From the NCBI GenBank assembly GCA_025058175.1, contig JANXED010000002.1:44505-108504 (forward strand): DNA of 64,000 nucleotides. Reading direction: 5' to 3'. Positions within the stretch are counted from its first letter, which is position 1, and each line of letters starts with the position of its first letter. The notes under the pieces were generated by a model, which saw only the letters and a program-made list of their open reading frames with translations, was not told where the DNA came from and did no database searches. The translations under genes were made by a program, and so were the position numbers. Of this stretch, positions 44,316 through 52,724 are shown piece after piece. The stretch is from Candidatus Calditenuaceae archaeon (GTDB taxonomy: Archaea > Thermoproteota > Nitrososphaeria_A > Caldarchaeales > Calditenuaceae).

Positions 44316-45272
44316 TTGGCAGGCGAGCCCCCGATCGTCAGCATGGGGTCGACCGCGCCGCCCTCGGTCGACGAGCCTAGATTCATCCTCGACCGCATCG
44401 TCTCAGACGGCGCCCAGGTTACCAGGCCCAGCATAGACCCTTACAGGGAACCTGTCGAGACGCACCTCTACCTCTTCGCGGGATCGGTGAGGCTCTCGAT
44501 GCCCGTCGCGGTCGGAGGCCTCGCGGAGCTGACCTTCAAGGAGGCCGCCGAGGTCGTGAAGGCCTGTTATAGGATGGGCGTCCTCGTCGACCTCCACGGT
44601 CTTAGGGAGATCCCTGTCGAGGCAGTCAGGAGGGGGACCCACGTCCTGGCTCCGCACGACGCGGTCAACTCGGGAGAGTTCAACGCGGTCCAAATGACCG
44701 TCAGGAGCCCCGGAGCCCTGAACGAGGTCGCCGGCGCACTACCCTTTGAGAGGAAGTCGGTGGTGGCAAGGGTTCCGCCCCTGGAGGACTCTGAGTTCTA
44801 CAGGAGCGTCTGCGCTGCCGGCTTCAACGGGATAATCGTCGACGAGGAGATCGGGCACCGGGATGCGGTGGAGCTCGAGATCGCCACGTCGGCATGCGAC
44901 AGGGCCCTGAAGGTCCCTGGGCCCGACGGCCTCCCCCTTAGGAACCGCGTGAACCTCATGGCCTCCTCGGAGAGGATCAGGTCCTCAGCCGACGCGTTCA
45001 AGTTGATCGGGCTGGGAGCGGAAGTCGTCGTGTTCACGAGGAGCTGGAAAGTCGCGGTCGACTACGGCCCCGGGATGGAAGAGTCCCTGCTCGCGGAGAG
45101 GCTCGAGTACTTCTTGACTGGCGTCCAGAGGGAGCTCAAGCTGCTGGCCGGCGCCGCGGGGGTTAGCTCGCTCTGGTCCTCGCTGACCGGGTCCAGGGAG
45201 CTCTTCAGGTCGATCGAGCTCGAGAGGCCCGTCAGGTTGAAGCTGGGGGTGAAGTCCGCGGGTGAGTGGTGA
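44316..45272 (+). CDS. Second, divergent glutamate-synthase-like barrel protein
   Basis: 318 aa from a TTG. It parallels the preceding FMN protein: SMPVAVGGLAELTFKEAAEVVKACYRMGV near the start and IGLGAEVVVFTRSWKVAVDY, then LEYFLTGVQRELKLLAGAAGVSSLWSLT-like sequence near the end, but it lacks the HGAG and Cys motifs. I read it as a duplicated, degenerate GltB barrel, perhaps structural. The frame is open back into the previous gene with no standard start before 44316, so the real N-terminus may be longer if a rare codon is used. Its stop overlaps the GTG of the next gene by 11 nt. Confidence 0.65.
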   Translation: MAGEPPIVSMGSTAPPSVDEPRFILDRIVSDGAQVTRPSIDPYREPVETHLYLFAGSVRLSMPVAVGGLAELTFKEAAEVVKACYRMGVLVDLHGLREIPVEAVRRGTHVLAPHDAVNSGEFNAVQMTVRSPGALNEVAGALPFERKSVVARVPPLEDSEFYRSVCAAGFNGIIVDEEIGHRDAVELEIATSACDRALKVPGPDGLPLRNRVNLMASSERIRSSADAFKLIGLGAEVVVFTRSWKVAVDYGPGMEESLLAERLEYFLTGVQRELKLLAGAAGVSSLWSSLTGSRELFRSIELERPVRLKLGVKSAGEW

Positions 45273-47346
45273 ACCCCTCGACCTTACCCACGTGAAGTCC
45301 GGGTGCGGCGTCTTCGGCGTCCTGAAGAAGAGGGGAGCCCCGCCGATCGGCCCGGAGGTCGCGTTGACCGGGATAGAGTGCGTCAGGTACAGGGGGAGCA
45401 GGTTCGGTGCGGGCTTCGGGCTGGTCAGGCTGGACCAGCGCAGGAGGAGGGTCAAGGCCTTCGCGGCGTCGAAGGAGGTCGCAGAGGAGCTGAAGGAGGA
45501 GCTCCTGAGGAGGGTCGGCAATGTCGAGTCGATCGGGCCGGAATACGCCTTCGACGGCAAGGTCTACACGTCCTACGTCTTCGAGCTAGTCGACGAGCCC
45601 GGAGAGAGGCAGCTGAGGAGGGCCGTCAACGAGGTCAACCGGGCCTTCTCGAAGCCGAACCTGAGGGCGAGGGTCTACTCCTGGGGGAGGCACGTCGAGG
45701 TCTTCAAGGGCGTCGGGTACCCCTCCGACGTCTACGAGCTCTACTCGCTGGGAGAGCGGATCGATGCCGCCGACGTCTGGCTATCTCACACGAGACAGCC
45801 GACGAACTCCCCGGGCAGGCTCCCGATCTGGTCCCACCCGTTCTCCTCCGGGGAGTGGGCGATAGTCCACAACGGCGACGTCAGCTCCTTCGGCGCTAAC
45901 ATGGAGTTCCTCTCGGCGCTCGGCGTCGAAAGCTTCGTCGGGACTGACAGCGAGGTCATCGCGCTCCTGCTCGACTACCTCACTTCGGAGCTCGGGCTCG
46001 GGCTCGAGGACGCCTGCAGGGCCCTCGTGAACCCCTTCGAGTCATCGGGGGACGGGCTGTCGGGTAGGCTCCTCAGCGCGCTCAGGGGCTCCCAGCTCGA
46101 CGGCCCCTTCTCGATCGTCGCGGGGTTCTCCGACGGCACCGATGCCTACATGGTCGTGCTCGTGGACCGGTTCAAGTTCAGGCCGCTGGTGGTGGGCGAG
46201 GACGAGCATTACGTTTACGCGGCGAGCGAGGAGGCCCAGATCAGGACGGTCTCCCCCGACGCGAGGGTCTGGACGATCGAGCCTGGAGGGTACATGATCG
46301 CCTCGACCAGCAAAGGCGTGATCAGGCACGGGAGGAGGGCCGTGGAGCTCTTCACGAGGTTCAGCGCGACCTTAAGGCCTCCGAGCCCCTCGGGGGTAGT
46401 GATAGACGCGCGCGGGCTCAGCTACCCCAAGATCAACGCGACTCTGAGGGAGCTCGCGGCACGGGGGCACCCGGAGGCGAGCCTGCTCAACGTCTCCGGC
46501 CAGAGGTACATCGGAGTGGGCGTCGACAGGCCGATCAGGGTCAAGGTCTACGGGACGCCTGGCAACTGCCTCGCGAACCTCAACGACTGCGTCGACTTCG
46601 AGGTCTTCGGGTCCGTGCAGGACGACGTCGCGGACGTGATGCACGGCGGGAGCGTCGTGGTCCACGGCGACGCGAGGGACGTTCTGGGTCAGGCGCTGCA
46701 GGGCGGGCACGTCTTCGTCAGGGGCAACGCGGGGAACAGGTGCGGGATCCAGATGAGGGAGTACGCGCACAAGAGGCCGTACCTAGTGGTCGGTGGCAGG
46801 GTCGACGATTACCTCGGCGAGTACATGGCCGGAGGCGTCGCCGTGGTCCTCGGTCTGGGCTACGTCGAGAGCGGGATCGTCCCGGTCGGCAGGTTCGTCG
46901 GCTCCGGGATGGTCGGCGGCAGGATACTGGTCAGGGGGGTGGTCCCCAGGGACAGGATCGGCTACCTCCCGCCGAGGGAGGACGTCCTTCAGTACCTCAG
47001 GGGCCTCGCGCTCGATGGCGACCTAAACCATGAGACGTACAGGAGGCTCGCCTCGGAGCCGCACCTAGACTACGACTCACTGAGGGCGGTCCTTCCGCAG
47101 GACCTCCTCAGGAGGGTCGCGAAGCTCTTCGAGCACAAATACTTCCGGAGGCTAAAGGTGGAGCGGGTCTCCCTCTACGACGAGGGGTTCGCGGACGTCG
47201 AGTCGGTCCTGGTGGAGTTCGCGAAAAAGCTCTCGATCGAGCGCGAGGTCAGCGCGGCTCTCGAGGATGACTTCACGCTCATCGAGCCGCACCGCGACGC
47301 AAGGTCCGTGACTCCGAGGGCCGAGACGCCGAAGGAGGAGGGATGA
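45262..47346 (+). CDS. gltB: Glutamate synthase amidotransferase + GXGXG domain fusion
   Basis: 694 aa. Residues 15-370 form a class II glutamine amidotransferase. The nucleophile is probably Cys15 in VKSGCGVFGVLKKRG, which implies removal of a 14-residue propeptide. LSHTRQPTNSPGRLPIWSHPF and WAIVHNGDVSSFGANMEFL are the glutamine-site motifs. Residues about 430-610 form the GltB C-terminal GXGXG beta-helix (GGSVVVHGDARDVLGQALQG, FVRGNAGNRCGIQM, YMAGGVAVVLGLG). Bacterial GltB has both plus the FMN barrel in one chain; here the barrel is separate. Confidence 0.9.
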   Translation: MSGEPLDLTHVKSGCGVFGVLKKRGAPPIGPEVALTGIECVRYRGSRFGAGFGLVRLDQRRRRVKAFAASKEVAEELKEELLRRVGNVESIGPEYAFDGKVYTSYVFELVDEPGERQLRRAVNEVNRAFSKPNLRARVYSWGRHVEVFKGVGYPSDVYELYSLGERIDAADVWLSHTRQPTNSPGRLPIWSHPFSSGEWAIVHNGDVSSFGANMEFLSALGVESFVGTDSEVIALLLDYLTSELGLGLEDACRALVNPFESSGDGLSGRLLSALRGSQLDGPFSIVAGFSDGTDAYMVVLVDRFKFRPLVVGEDEHYVYAASEEAQIRTVSPDARVWTIEPGGYMIASTSKGVIRHGRRAVELFTRFSATLRPPSPSGVVIDARGLSYPKINATLRELAARGHPEASLLNVSGQRYIGVGVDRPIRVKVYGTPGNCLANLNDCVDFEVFGSVQDDVADVMHGGSVVVHGDARDVLGQALQGGHVFVRGNAGNRCGIQMREYAHKRPYLVVGGRVDDYLGEYMAGGVAVVLGLGYVESGIVPVGRFVGSGMVGGRILVRGVVPRDRIGYLPPREDVLQYLRGLALDGDLNHETYRRLASEPHLDYDSLRAVLPQDLLRRVAKLFEHKYFRRLKVERVSLYDEGFADVESVLVEFAKKLSIEREVSAALEDDFTLIEPHRDARSVTPRAETPKEEG

Positions 47347-47444
47347 CCCGCAAGCTCTCCACGTAGTACCTCGAAGCTTCGCAGGACTTGGCCGAAATCG
47401 GCGAGTCATCAACGGCTAAATGCGGACCTTCTGGACGTCACGCC

Positions 47445-47687
47445 GTGAACGGGGCCAGGCTCGGACTGGTGCTCTCGCTTGCGGGGATCGCACTCTCACT
47501 GGGGCCCGTGCTCTCTGGAGCGATGCTCTTCCACGCCGGACTCCACGGCCTCTACGAGCTCCTGATAGTCGGGAACGCCTCAACGCTGCAGGTCCCCCTA
47601 TCACTGTTCCTCTCGCTGCTCGCGGCCCCCCTGACGCTAGTCGGGCTCCGGGAGTTCAGGAAGGGTGTTCGGGAGAACGGGGGCTAG
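47445..47687 (+). CDS. Small two-helix membrane protein (paralogue of the 16648 membrane module)
   Basis: 80 aa from the GTG at 47445; a GGCTAAATG element about 27 nt upstream supports it over the longer frame from 47388. Two membrane helices (GLVLSLAGIALSLGPVLSG and SLFLSLLAAPLTLVGL) end in REFRKGVREN. The whole protein parallels the N-terminal 75 residues of the zinc-ribbon protein at 16648-17304 (TFRKGVREL end). Function unknown. Convergent with sucC, 4-nt overlap. Confidence 0.6.
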   Translation: MNGARLGLVLSLAGIALSLGPVLSGAMLFHAGLHGLYELLIVGNASTLQVPLSLFLSLLAAPLTLVGLREFRKGVRENGG

Positions 47688-48805
47688 GCCTCTCTGGCCA
47701 ACTCGACGGCCCTCCTCGCGGCCTCCTCCATTGACCTGAAGTACTCGTACCCGTTCTCCTTCAAGATCCTCTGGCCCTCCTCCTCCCGCGTCCCGACGAG
47801 CCTCACGACCAGCTTCACGTCCCTCCCCGACGACTTGAGGGCCCTCACCAGACCCGTCGCGACCTCGTCGCAGCGCGTTATCCCTCCCAGCACGTTGACG
47901 AAGACGACCTTCACCGACTCCTTCGAGAGGAGCAGGCTCACAGCGCTCTCGACCCTCTTCGCGTCCGCGCCTCCCCCGATGTCGAGGAAGTTCGCTGGAC
48001 GACCGCCGTAGTGCTTGACGAGGTCCATCGTGGCCATCGTGAGACCGGCGCCGTTGCAGATTACCCCGATGTTCCCGTCGAGCTCGACGTAGCTGAACCC
48101 CAGCTCCCTCGCGACCTCCTCCAGGTCCCTCTCCCTCTCGAACTTCAGGCCGTTGACCCGGGCGAAGTTGTCGTCGACGATGACCTTCGCGTCCAGGGCG
48201 AGGAGCCTGCCGTCCTCGGTGACGGCCAAGGGGTTGATCTCCGCCAGCTCGCATCCGTAATCCGCGTAGAGCGAGTAGAGGCCCCTCAGCGTCCTCGAGA
48301 GATCGCCGGCGAGCTCGCCCGGGACACCTAGGAATGAGTGGACCTTCCTCACGTGGTAGTCCCTGATCCCTACGAGCGGGCTGAGCGTCAGCCTCAGTAT
48401 TCTGTCTGGATGGGTCGCTGCGATCTCCTCGATGTCGACGCCGCCCATCGGCGAGGCGAGGAGGACGTGGCCCCTGTTTGTCCTGTCGACCGTCAGCGAG
48501 AGGTAAAGCTCCCTCGAGACCCTCACCAGCTCCGCGACCAGCAGCCTCCTGACGGCCTCGCCCCTGATCCGCATCGAGAGGAGCTCCCTCGCGACCGCCT
48601 CGGCCTCCTCCGGCGACCTCACCGCCCTTATCCCGCCCGCCTTCCCCCTACCGCCGACTAGGACCTGCGCCTTGAGGACCGCCTGGCCGCCCAACCGCTC
48701 GACCGCCCTCCTAGCCTCCTCGGGCGTCGACGCGAGGAAGGACTTCGGTGCAGGGATGTTGTACCTGTTGAAGAGCTCGACCGCCTCGTGCTCGTAAAGC
48801 TTCAT
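47684..48805 (-). CDS. sucC: Succinyl-CoA synthetase (ADP-forming) beta subunit
   Basis: 373 aa. ATP-grasp domain at the N-terminus (LYEHEAVELFNRYNIPAP, VLKAQVLVGGRGKAGG), Mg site ELAEINPLAVTEDGRLLALDAK and the CoA-ligase domain with GNIGVICNGAGLTMATMDLV and ANFLDIGGGADA. Makes ATP from succinyl-CoA, or runs in reverse in reductive pathways. sucD, which usually follows, is absent; the downstream gene is convergent. Confidence 0.95.
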   Translation of the reverse strand: MKLYEHEAVELFNRYNIPAPKSFLASTPEEARRAVERLGGQAVLKAQVLVGGRGKAGGIRAVRSPEEAEAVARELLSMRIRGEAVRRLLVAELVRVSRELYLSLTVDRTNRGHVLLASPMGGVDIEEIAATHPDRILRLTLSPLVGIRDYHVRKVHSFLGVPGELAGDLSRTLRGLYSLYADYGCELAEINPLAVTEDGRLLALDAKVIVDDNFARVNGLKFERERDLEEVARELGFSYVELDGNIGVICNGAGLTMATMDLVKHYGGRPANFLDIGGGADAKRVESAVSLLLSKESVKVVFVNVLGGITRCDEVATGLVRALKSSGRDVKLVVRLVGTREEEGQRILKENGYEYFRSMEEAARRAVELAREA

Positions 48806-48906
48806 TCACGGTCCCGCGCCAGCCTCGGTTAATAACTATACGCGCCGTCGGCCCAACCTCGTCGTTCTTGTGCGATCCTTAAAGCCGGGGACGGCTACGT
48901 CGGGAC

Positions 48907-49686
48907 GTGGTAGAGGTCCACGTCTGCGTGAAGGAGAGCGTGGACGTCTCTAGCCTCGAGCACGACCCGAGGACCTTGAGCCCGCTGCTGGAGAAGGCGC
49001 AGAGGAAGGTGGGAGACTTCGAGATGAACGCCCTCGAGGAGGCGGTGAGGATCAAGGAGAGGCACGGCGGCGTCGTGAAGATCCTTTCGGTGGGGCCGGC
49101 GGTCCAGACGATCACGCTGAGGGAGGCGCTAGCGATCGGGGCCGACGAGGCCTACGTCGTCTCGTCGCCGGAGCTGAGGGACGCTGACCCGTGGGTCCTC
49201 GCGAACGTGCTGGCAGCGCTCTCTAAGAGGGCTGGGAAGGCAGACGTGATCGTATGCGGAGAGGCCTCGGTCGACGAGAGCAATTACCAGGTTGGCCCTA
49301 GGATCGCCGAGGAGCTCGGTATCCCCTCGCTGACCCACGTCTCGAGGCTAGAGATCAGCGACGGTAAGGCGATCGCTCAGAGATCACTGGAGGACGGGAT
49401 CGAAGTGGTGGAGGTCCGGCTCCCGGCAGTCTTCACCGTCGGCCTCGAGATCAACACGCCCAGGCTCCCGAGCCTCTTGATGATACGGGCCTCAGCGAAG
49501 AAGCCTATCCATCAGGTCCAGCTCCACGAGCTCGGGCTCCCACGCGAGAAGCTCACGCCGAAGGTGAAAACGACGTCCGTCAAGGTGATGAGGACCGAGA
49601 GGAAGAGGGTAGTCCTAGAGGGGAAGCCGGACGAGGTCGCGGAGAAGCTGATCGCGAGCCTCAGGAGCGATGGCGTCCTCAGGTGA
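48907..49686 (+). CDS. etfB: Electron transfer flavoprotein beta subunit
   Basis: 259 aa, alpha/beta FixA/EtfB fold. Opens with VEVHVCVKESVDVSS; the family core is EMNALEEAVRIKERHGGVVKILSVGP, LREALAIGADEAYVV and IVCGEASVDESNYQVGPRIAEELGIPS. Carries electrons from dehydrogenases to an ETF:quinone oxidoreductase or bifurcating complex. The alpha subunit and FixC/X are not adjacent. GTG start. Confidence 0.92.
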   Translation: MVEVHVCVKESVDVSSLEHDPRTLSPLLEKAQRKVGDFEMNALEEAVRIKERHGGVVKILSVGPAVQTITLREALAIGADEAYVVSSPELRDADPWVLANVLAALSKRAGKADVIVCGEASVDESNYQVGPRIAEELGIPSLTHVSRLEISDGKAIAQRSLEDGIEVVEVRLPAVFTVGLEINTPRLPSLLMIRASAKKPIHQVQLHELGLPREKLTPKVKTTSVKVMRTERKRVVLEGKPDEVAEKLIASLRSDGVLR

Positions 49687-49801
49687 GCTCAGGCCTCTTC
49701 GTGGCCCTGAGGTACTCGTAGACGACGTAGAGTACCATGCCCAGCGCGAAGGAGAGGAAGGCGTAGCCGTAGAACGCGTCGAACATCTGCTCCCAGGTCA
49801 T
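49679..49801 (-). CDS. 40-aa single-helix membrane protein
   Basis: ATG (49799-49801) to TGA. Sequence opens MTWEQMFDAFYGYAFLSFAL, continues through a membrane helix (LGMVLYVVYEYL) and ends in a short basic/acidic tail. A GTGATAAGTG box is centred about 26 nt upstream, the standard leaderless spacing. Its 3' end overlaps the end of etfB by 8 nt. Aromatic residues before the helix and a positive C-terminus suggest a small inserted subunit of some membrane complex. Unknown family. Confidence 0.5.
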   Translation of the reverse strand: MTWEQMFDAFYGYAFLSFALGMVLYVVYEYLRATKRPELT

Positions 49802-49926
49802 CGGGCTCTCCCCTGAGCGCCCACTTATCACCGTATCCTCGACAGTTTCCCCAAACGGCGGAGTTCTCGAGTCCGGTTAACATGGTCAGGCTGATATCAT
49901 CGACGGGACGGTCGGCGGCCAAAGGG

Positions 49927-50541
49927 ATGGAGCTCGAGGTGGAGACGCTCGTCGTCGGACCCTTGAGCACCAACTGCTACGTCGTCTCTAGCGGAGGGGA
50001 GGCACTGATCGTGGACCCCGGCTGGGACGCGGAGAGGGTCTTGAGGGCAGTGAGCGGGATGAAGGTGGTGGGTATAGTCGCGACCCATGGACACTTCGAC
50101 CACGTCGGCGCTGTAGAGGAGCTGAAGAGGAGGCTCGGCGTCGAGTTCGTGATCCACCGGCTCGACGAGGGACTGCTCGACGTCGCGGTCAACCACGGCG
50201 AGAGGTTCGGGTTGAGGTTCGAGAGGCCCAGGCCTGACAGGTTCATCGAGGAGGGCGAGAGGATCGAGTTGGGAGGCGTAGAGATCGAGGTGATCCACAC
50301 TCCGGGCCACAGCCCCGGGAGCGTCTGCCTCCGCGGGGCGTTCACTCTCTTCAGCGGCGACACGCTCTTCATGGGGTCGGTCGGGAGGACGGACATTTTC
50401 GGCGGGAGCTTCGAGCAGCTCGAGCGGTCGATCAGGGACAAGCTCTACGTCCTCGACGACGCGACCGTCGTCTACCCGGGCCATGGTCCCGCGACGACGA
50501 TCGGGTTCGAGAAGCGCCACAACCCATTCGTGAGGCCCTGA
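49927..50541 (+). CDS. Metallo-beta-lactamase-fold hydrolase (glyoxalase II-like)
   Basis: 204 aa from the ATG at 49927; an ATG at 49882 adds 15 residues that fall outside the fold, so the later start is preferred. Metal ligands are in THGHFDHVGA, HTPGHSPGS (His) and FSGDTLFMGSVGRTD (Asp), with a final YPGHGPATTIGFEKRHNPF. These are the marks of the YcbL/GloB hydrolase group, which cleaves thioesters such as S-lactoylglutathione analogues. Physiological substrate unknown. Lies upstream of the E1 operon but ends before its promoter. Confidence 0.88.
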   Translation: MELEVETLVVGPLSTNCYVVSSGGEALIVDPGWDAERVLRAVSGMKVVGIVATHGHFDHVGAVEELKRRLGVEFVIHRLDEGLLDVAVNHGERFGLRFERPRPDRFIEEGERIELGGVEIEVIHTPGHSPGSVCLRGAFTLFSGDTLFMGSVGRTDIFGGSFEQLERSIRDKLYVLDDATVVYPGHGPATTIGFEKRHNPFVRP

Positions 50542-50567
50542 GGCAATACTTTTAGCGCAGACGTGAA

Positions 50568-51272
50568 GTGAACGCCTCCGAGTTGGAGTTAGGCGACGTT
50601 TTCAGGACCGCGGTTCCACCCCTGTTGTCAGCTATGTTAGTCCTAGGAGTTGTCGTTCTGTTCCCCGGGCTGATCCCCGGGACCTACAAGGTCACGACCG
50701 CGACCGTTCCAGTCCCCGTCTTCACGACACGGTTCGTTAACGTCACGACGACCCTGACCACCGCCTACCTCGTCGACTCCCGGGGACCTGTTTGGGAGCC
50801 AGTGTTCGTGGACCTCTCGGAAAGGCCCACCGAGGGGACGATCACCGTCCTTAACAGGACGCTGACCAAGGAGAAGCCAGCGCTCGCAATAGTCTTCATA
50901 GCCGCGGCGCCCCGAGGTTACGAGTTCGCGAGCACGGTGAACGGCTTCGTCTACAGGCTCGAGGCTAAAGTCGCGAACAGGGTCACGGCGCTCGTCGCGG
51001 AGGCGTCACCTCCAGTCATCCCAGGGCTCAGCCGCGAGAACTTCAGGGACCTGCTGACGGAGAGGGCGTTCTCACCGGTTAACGTCCTGCCGTTCCAGAA
51101 CCCGAGGAGGACCGAAGTCTCACCGGGGCCCTTCACACTCCAGAGGGAGCGTGGAGCCTACGTGCCGTATCCGTGGCTCGCGATCTGGCCGATCTCGGTT
51201 CACCTCTACGGCATCGAGAGGGACGTCCACGTGACGGTCACGCTCTCCTACAGCCTGGTCGGGGCGAAGTGA
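50568..51272 (+). CDS. Membrane-anchored extracellular protein coupled to the E1 gene
   Basis: 234 aa. One membrane helix at about 15-40 (VPPLLSAMLVLGVVVLFPGLIPG) after a short acidic N-terminus, then a Thr/Val-rich, beta-type domain outside the cell (TTATVPVPVFTTRFVNVTTT). No family recognised. GTG start; a CTTTTAG box at 50549-50555 would suit the in-frame TTG at 50583 better. The stop overlaps the E1 start (GTGA at 51269-51272), so both come from one message. That coupling ties an envelope protein to ubiquitin-like activation. Confidence 0.65.
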   Translation: MNASELELGDVFRTAVPPLLSAMLVLGVVVLFPGLIPGTYKVTTATVPVPVFTTRFVNVTTTLTTAYLVDSRGPVWEPVFVDLSERPTEGTITVLNRTLTKEKPALAIVFIAAAPRGYEFASTVNGFVYRLEAKVANRVTALVAEASPPVIPGLSRENFRDLLTERAFSPVNVLPFQNPRRTEVSPGPFTLQRERGAYVPYPWLAIWPISVHLYGIERDVHVTVTLSYSLVGAK

Positions 51273-52111
51273 GGCAGGAGCTCGCGCGGCGGACTCGGGT
51301 CTTCGAGATCTTCAGGATGGACGAGGACCGGTATGAGCGGCAGAGGAGGCTCTGGGACCAGAGGAGGATATCGTCCCTGAAGGTCCTAGTGGGAGGTGCA
51401 GGGGCGCTCGGGAACGAGGTCGTGAAGAACCTGGTCCAGATCGGCGTGAAGAGGGTCTACGTCGTCGACTTCGACAGGGTCGTCCACTCGAACCTGAACA
51501 GGTGCCTCTTCTTCAGGAGAAGCGACGCGACCAAGAGGGCGAAGAAGGTCGATGCGCTCGCGAGGAGGGCCTCGGACCTCAACCCGGACGTGGAGGTCAT
51601 TCCGGTCTTCGGGGACATTCGCGACCTCCCGAGCGACGTGATCAAGGACGTCGACATGGCCCTTGGGGCCTTCGACAACCTCTTCGCTAGGCTCGTCCTC
51701 AACGCGATGTGCTACTCTAACGGTAAGCCCCTAGTTGACGGCGGAATGGAGGGGGTGCTCGGGACGGTCCAGGTCGTCCTCCCCCCGGAGAGCCCCTGCC
51801 TGGAGTGCGGGATGAGTGAGCGGGACCTCGAGCACATGTGGGAGAGGATCTCCTGCAGCGGCGACGTCGTCGTCGATGACGGTCCGAAGCTGCCCTACAT
51901 TCCAATGACCGGAGCCCTCGTCGGAGCTCTGCAGGTCATGGAGGCGGTCAAGATAGTCCTCGGCCTCGAGTCCTACAGGTCTTCCGGGAGGTGGAACGAG
52001 TCGGTCGGAGCACCCCTCGTCGGCAAGTCCCTCTTCATCGACCTCAGGTCCAACCTGAGCTACGCCTACGACCTCCACAAGAGGAGCGACTGCAACGTCT
52101 GCGCCCCCTGA
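51269..52111 (+). CDS. E1-like ubiquitin-activating enzyme (ThiF/MoeB/UBA fold)
   Basis: 280 aa from the GTG that overlaps the upstream stop. RYERQRRLW (21-29) is the family N-terminal motif. Nucleotide-binding VGGAGALGNEVVKNL has its glycine loop at 43-48. VVDFDRVVHSNLNR (65-78) supplies the ATP/Mg acidic residues and Arg. Zinc cysteines are C177/C180 (CLEC) and C275/C278 (CNVC). The best catalytic Cys is C196 in RISCSG, ahead of MTGALVGALQVMEAVK. Should adenylate the C-terminal Gly of the Ubl and pass it to the E2. MoeB or ThiF activity is an alternative, but the neighbouring Ubl, E2 and JAMM genes argue for ubiquitin-like activation. Confidence 0.92.
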   Translation: MRQELARRTRVFEIFRMDEDRYERQRRLWDQRRISSLKVLVGGAGALGNEVVKNLVQIGVKRVYVVDFDRVVHSNLNRCLFFRRSDATKRAKKVDALARRASDLNPDVEVIPVFGDIRDLPSDVIKDVDMALGAFDNLFARLVLNAMCYSNGKPLVDGGMEGVLGTVQVVLPPESPCLECGMSERDLEHMWERISCSGDVVVDDGPKLPYIPMTGALVGALQVMEAVKIVLGLESYRSSGRWNESVGAPLVGKSLFIDLRSNLSYAYDLHKRSDCNVCAP

Positions 52112-52165
52112 TCGGGCAGTCCTCGCCTCGACCCCTGCCCGTTTCTCTCGCGTTCTGTGTCAAGA

Positions 52166-52173
52166 TTTTATAG
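52166..52173 (+). promoter_or_regulatory. TATA box of the pilin-like gene
   Basis: TTTTATAG, centred about 27 nt before the GTG at 52196, so transcription is predicted to start at the first codon. The pilin-like gene therefore has its own promoter inside the ubiquitin-like cluster. Confidence 0.6.
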
Positions 52174-52195
52174 GTGCCACTAATTCACTCCACGC

Positions 52196-52609
52196 GTGGA
52201 AAGAACTAGGTCGAGGGCAGGCCTCAGCGAAGCCGTAACGGCCATTCTGCTGGTGGTGATCGGGATTGCGATGGCGCTCATGATCTGGCAGTTCTTCACA
52301 CCACGTCCGACTGAGGAGCTGAGAATAGGGCCCGTCGACGTCTCGGGAGGGGTGGTCGTCTTCACGGCGCAGAACGTCGGGAGCGTAGACGCGGAGATAA
52401 TCGGAGTCGCGTGCTACACCGCGGGACAGCCTCCGGCGGCCGGAGGAGGGGTGACTCCCTTGGGCGGCGCGGACACCAAGCTTCAGCAGGGCGAGTCGAG
52501 CACCTTCACCGGGAGCTGCGGAGGCGCGGAGCCAGGCAAGCCGATCAACGTGATGGTCTATACCAAGAACAAGGCCTACGGTCCTTTCACGGTCATCGTC
52601 AGGTCGTGA
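52196..52609 (+). CDS. Type IV pilin-like protein
   Basis: 137 aa. Class III signal peptide: basic ERTRSRAG, then LSEAVTAILLVVIGIAMALM, the typical archaeal pilin/archaellin N-terminus; prepilin peptidase should cut after Gly9. The rest is a beta-rich Gly/Pro domain with a likely disulfide pair (ACYT and GSCGG). Would be assembled into a pilus by the secretion ATPase/platform pair at 60.9-64 kb. It sits between the E1 and the Ubl-E2 genes in the same direction. Confidence 0.88.
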   Translation: MERTRSRAGLSEAVTAILLVVIGIAMALMIWQFFTPRPTEELRIGPVDVSGGVVVFTAQNVGSVDAEIIGVACYTAGQPPAAGGGVTPLGGADTKLQQGESSTFTGSCGGAEPGKPINVMVYTKNKAYGPFTVIVRS

Positions 52610-52688
52610 CGAGTTCACCTCCTCAACGAGAGTTGATTTTTCGCATTGATAATCGAGCAAACCCGCGTTCTTCGATTGACGAGAAACA

Positions 52689-52696
52689 CATATATC
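52689..52696 (+). promoter_or_regulatory. TATA box of the Ubl-E2 gene
   Basis: CATATATC, centred about 32 nt before the ATG at 52725, giving a leader of only about 5 nt. It implies a separate transcript for Ubl-E2, JAMM and the 55-aa protein. Confidence 0.55.
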
Positions 52697-52724
52697 ATGC
52701 CGGCACGAAGCAAACTTGATTGAC

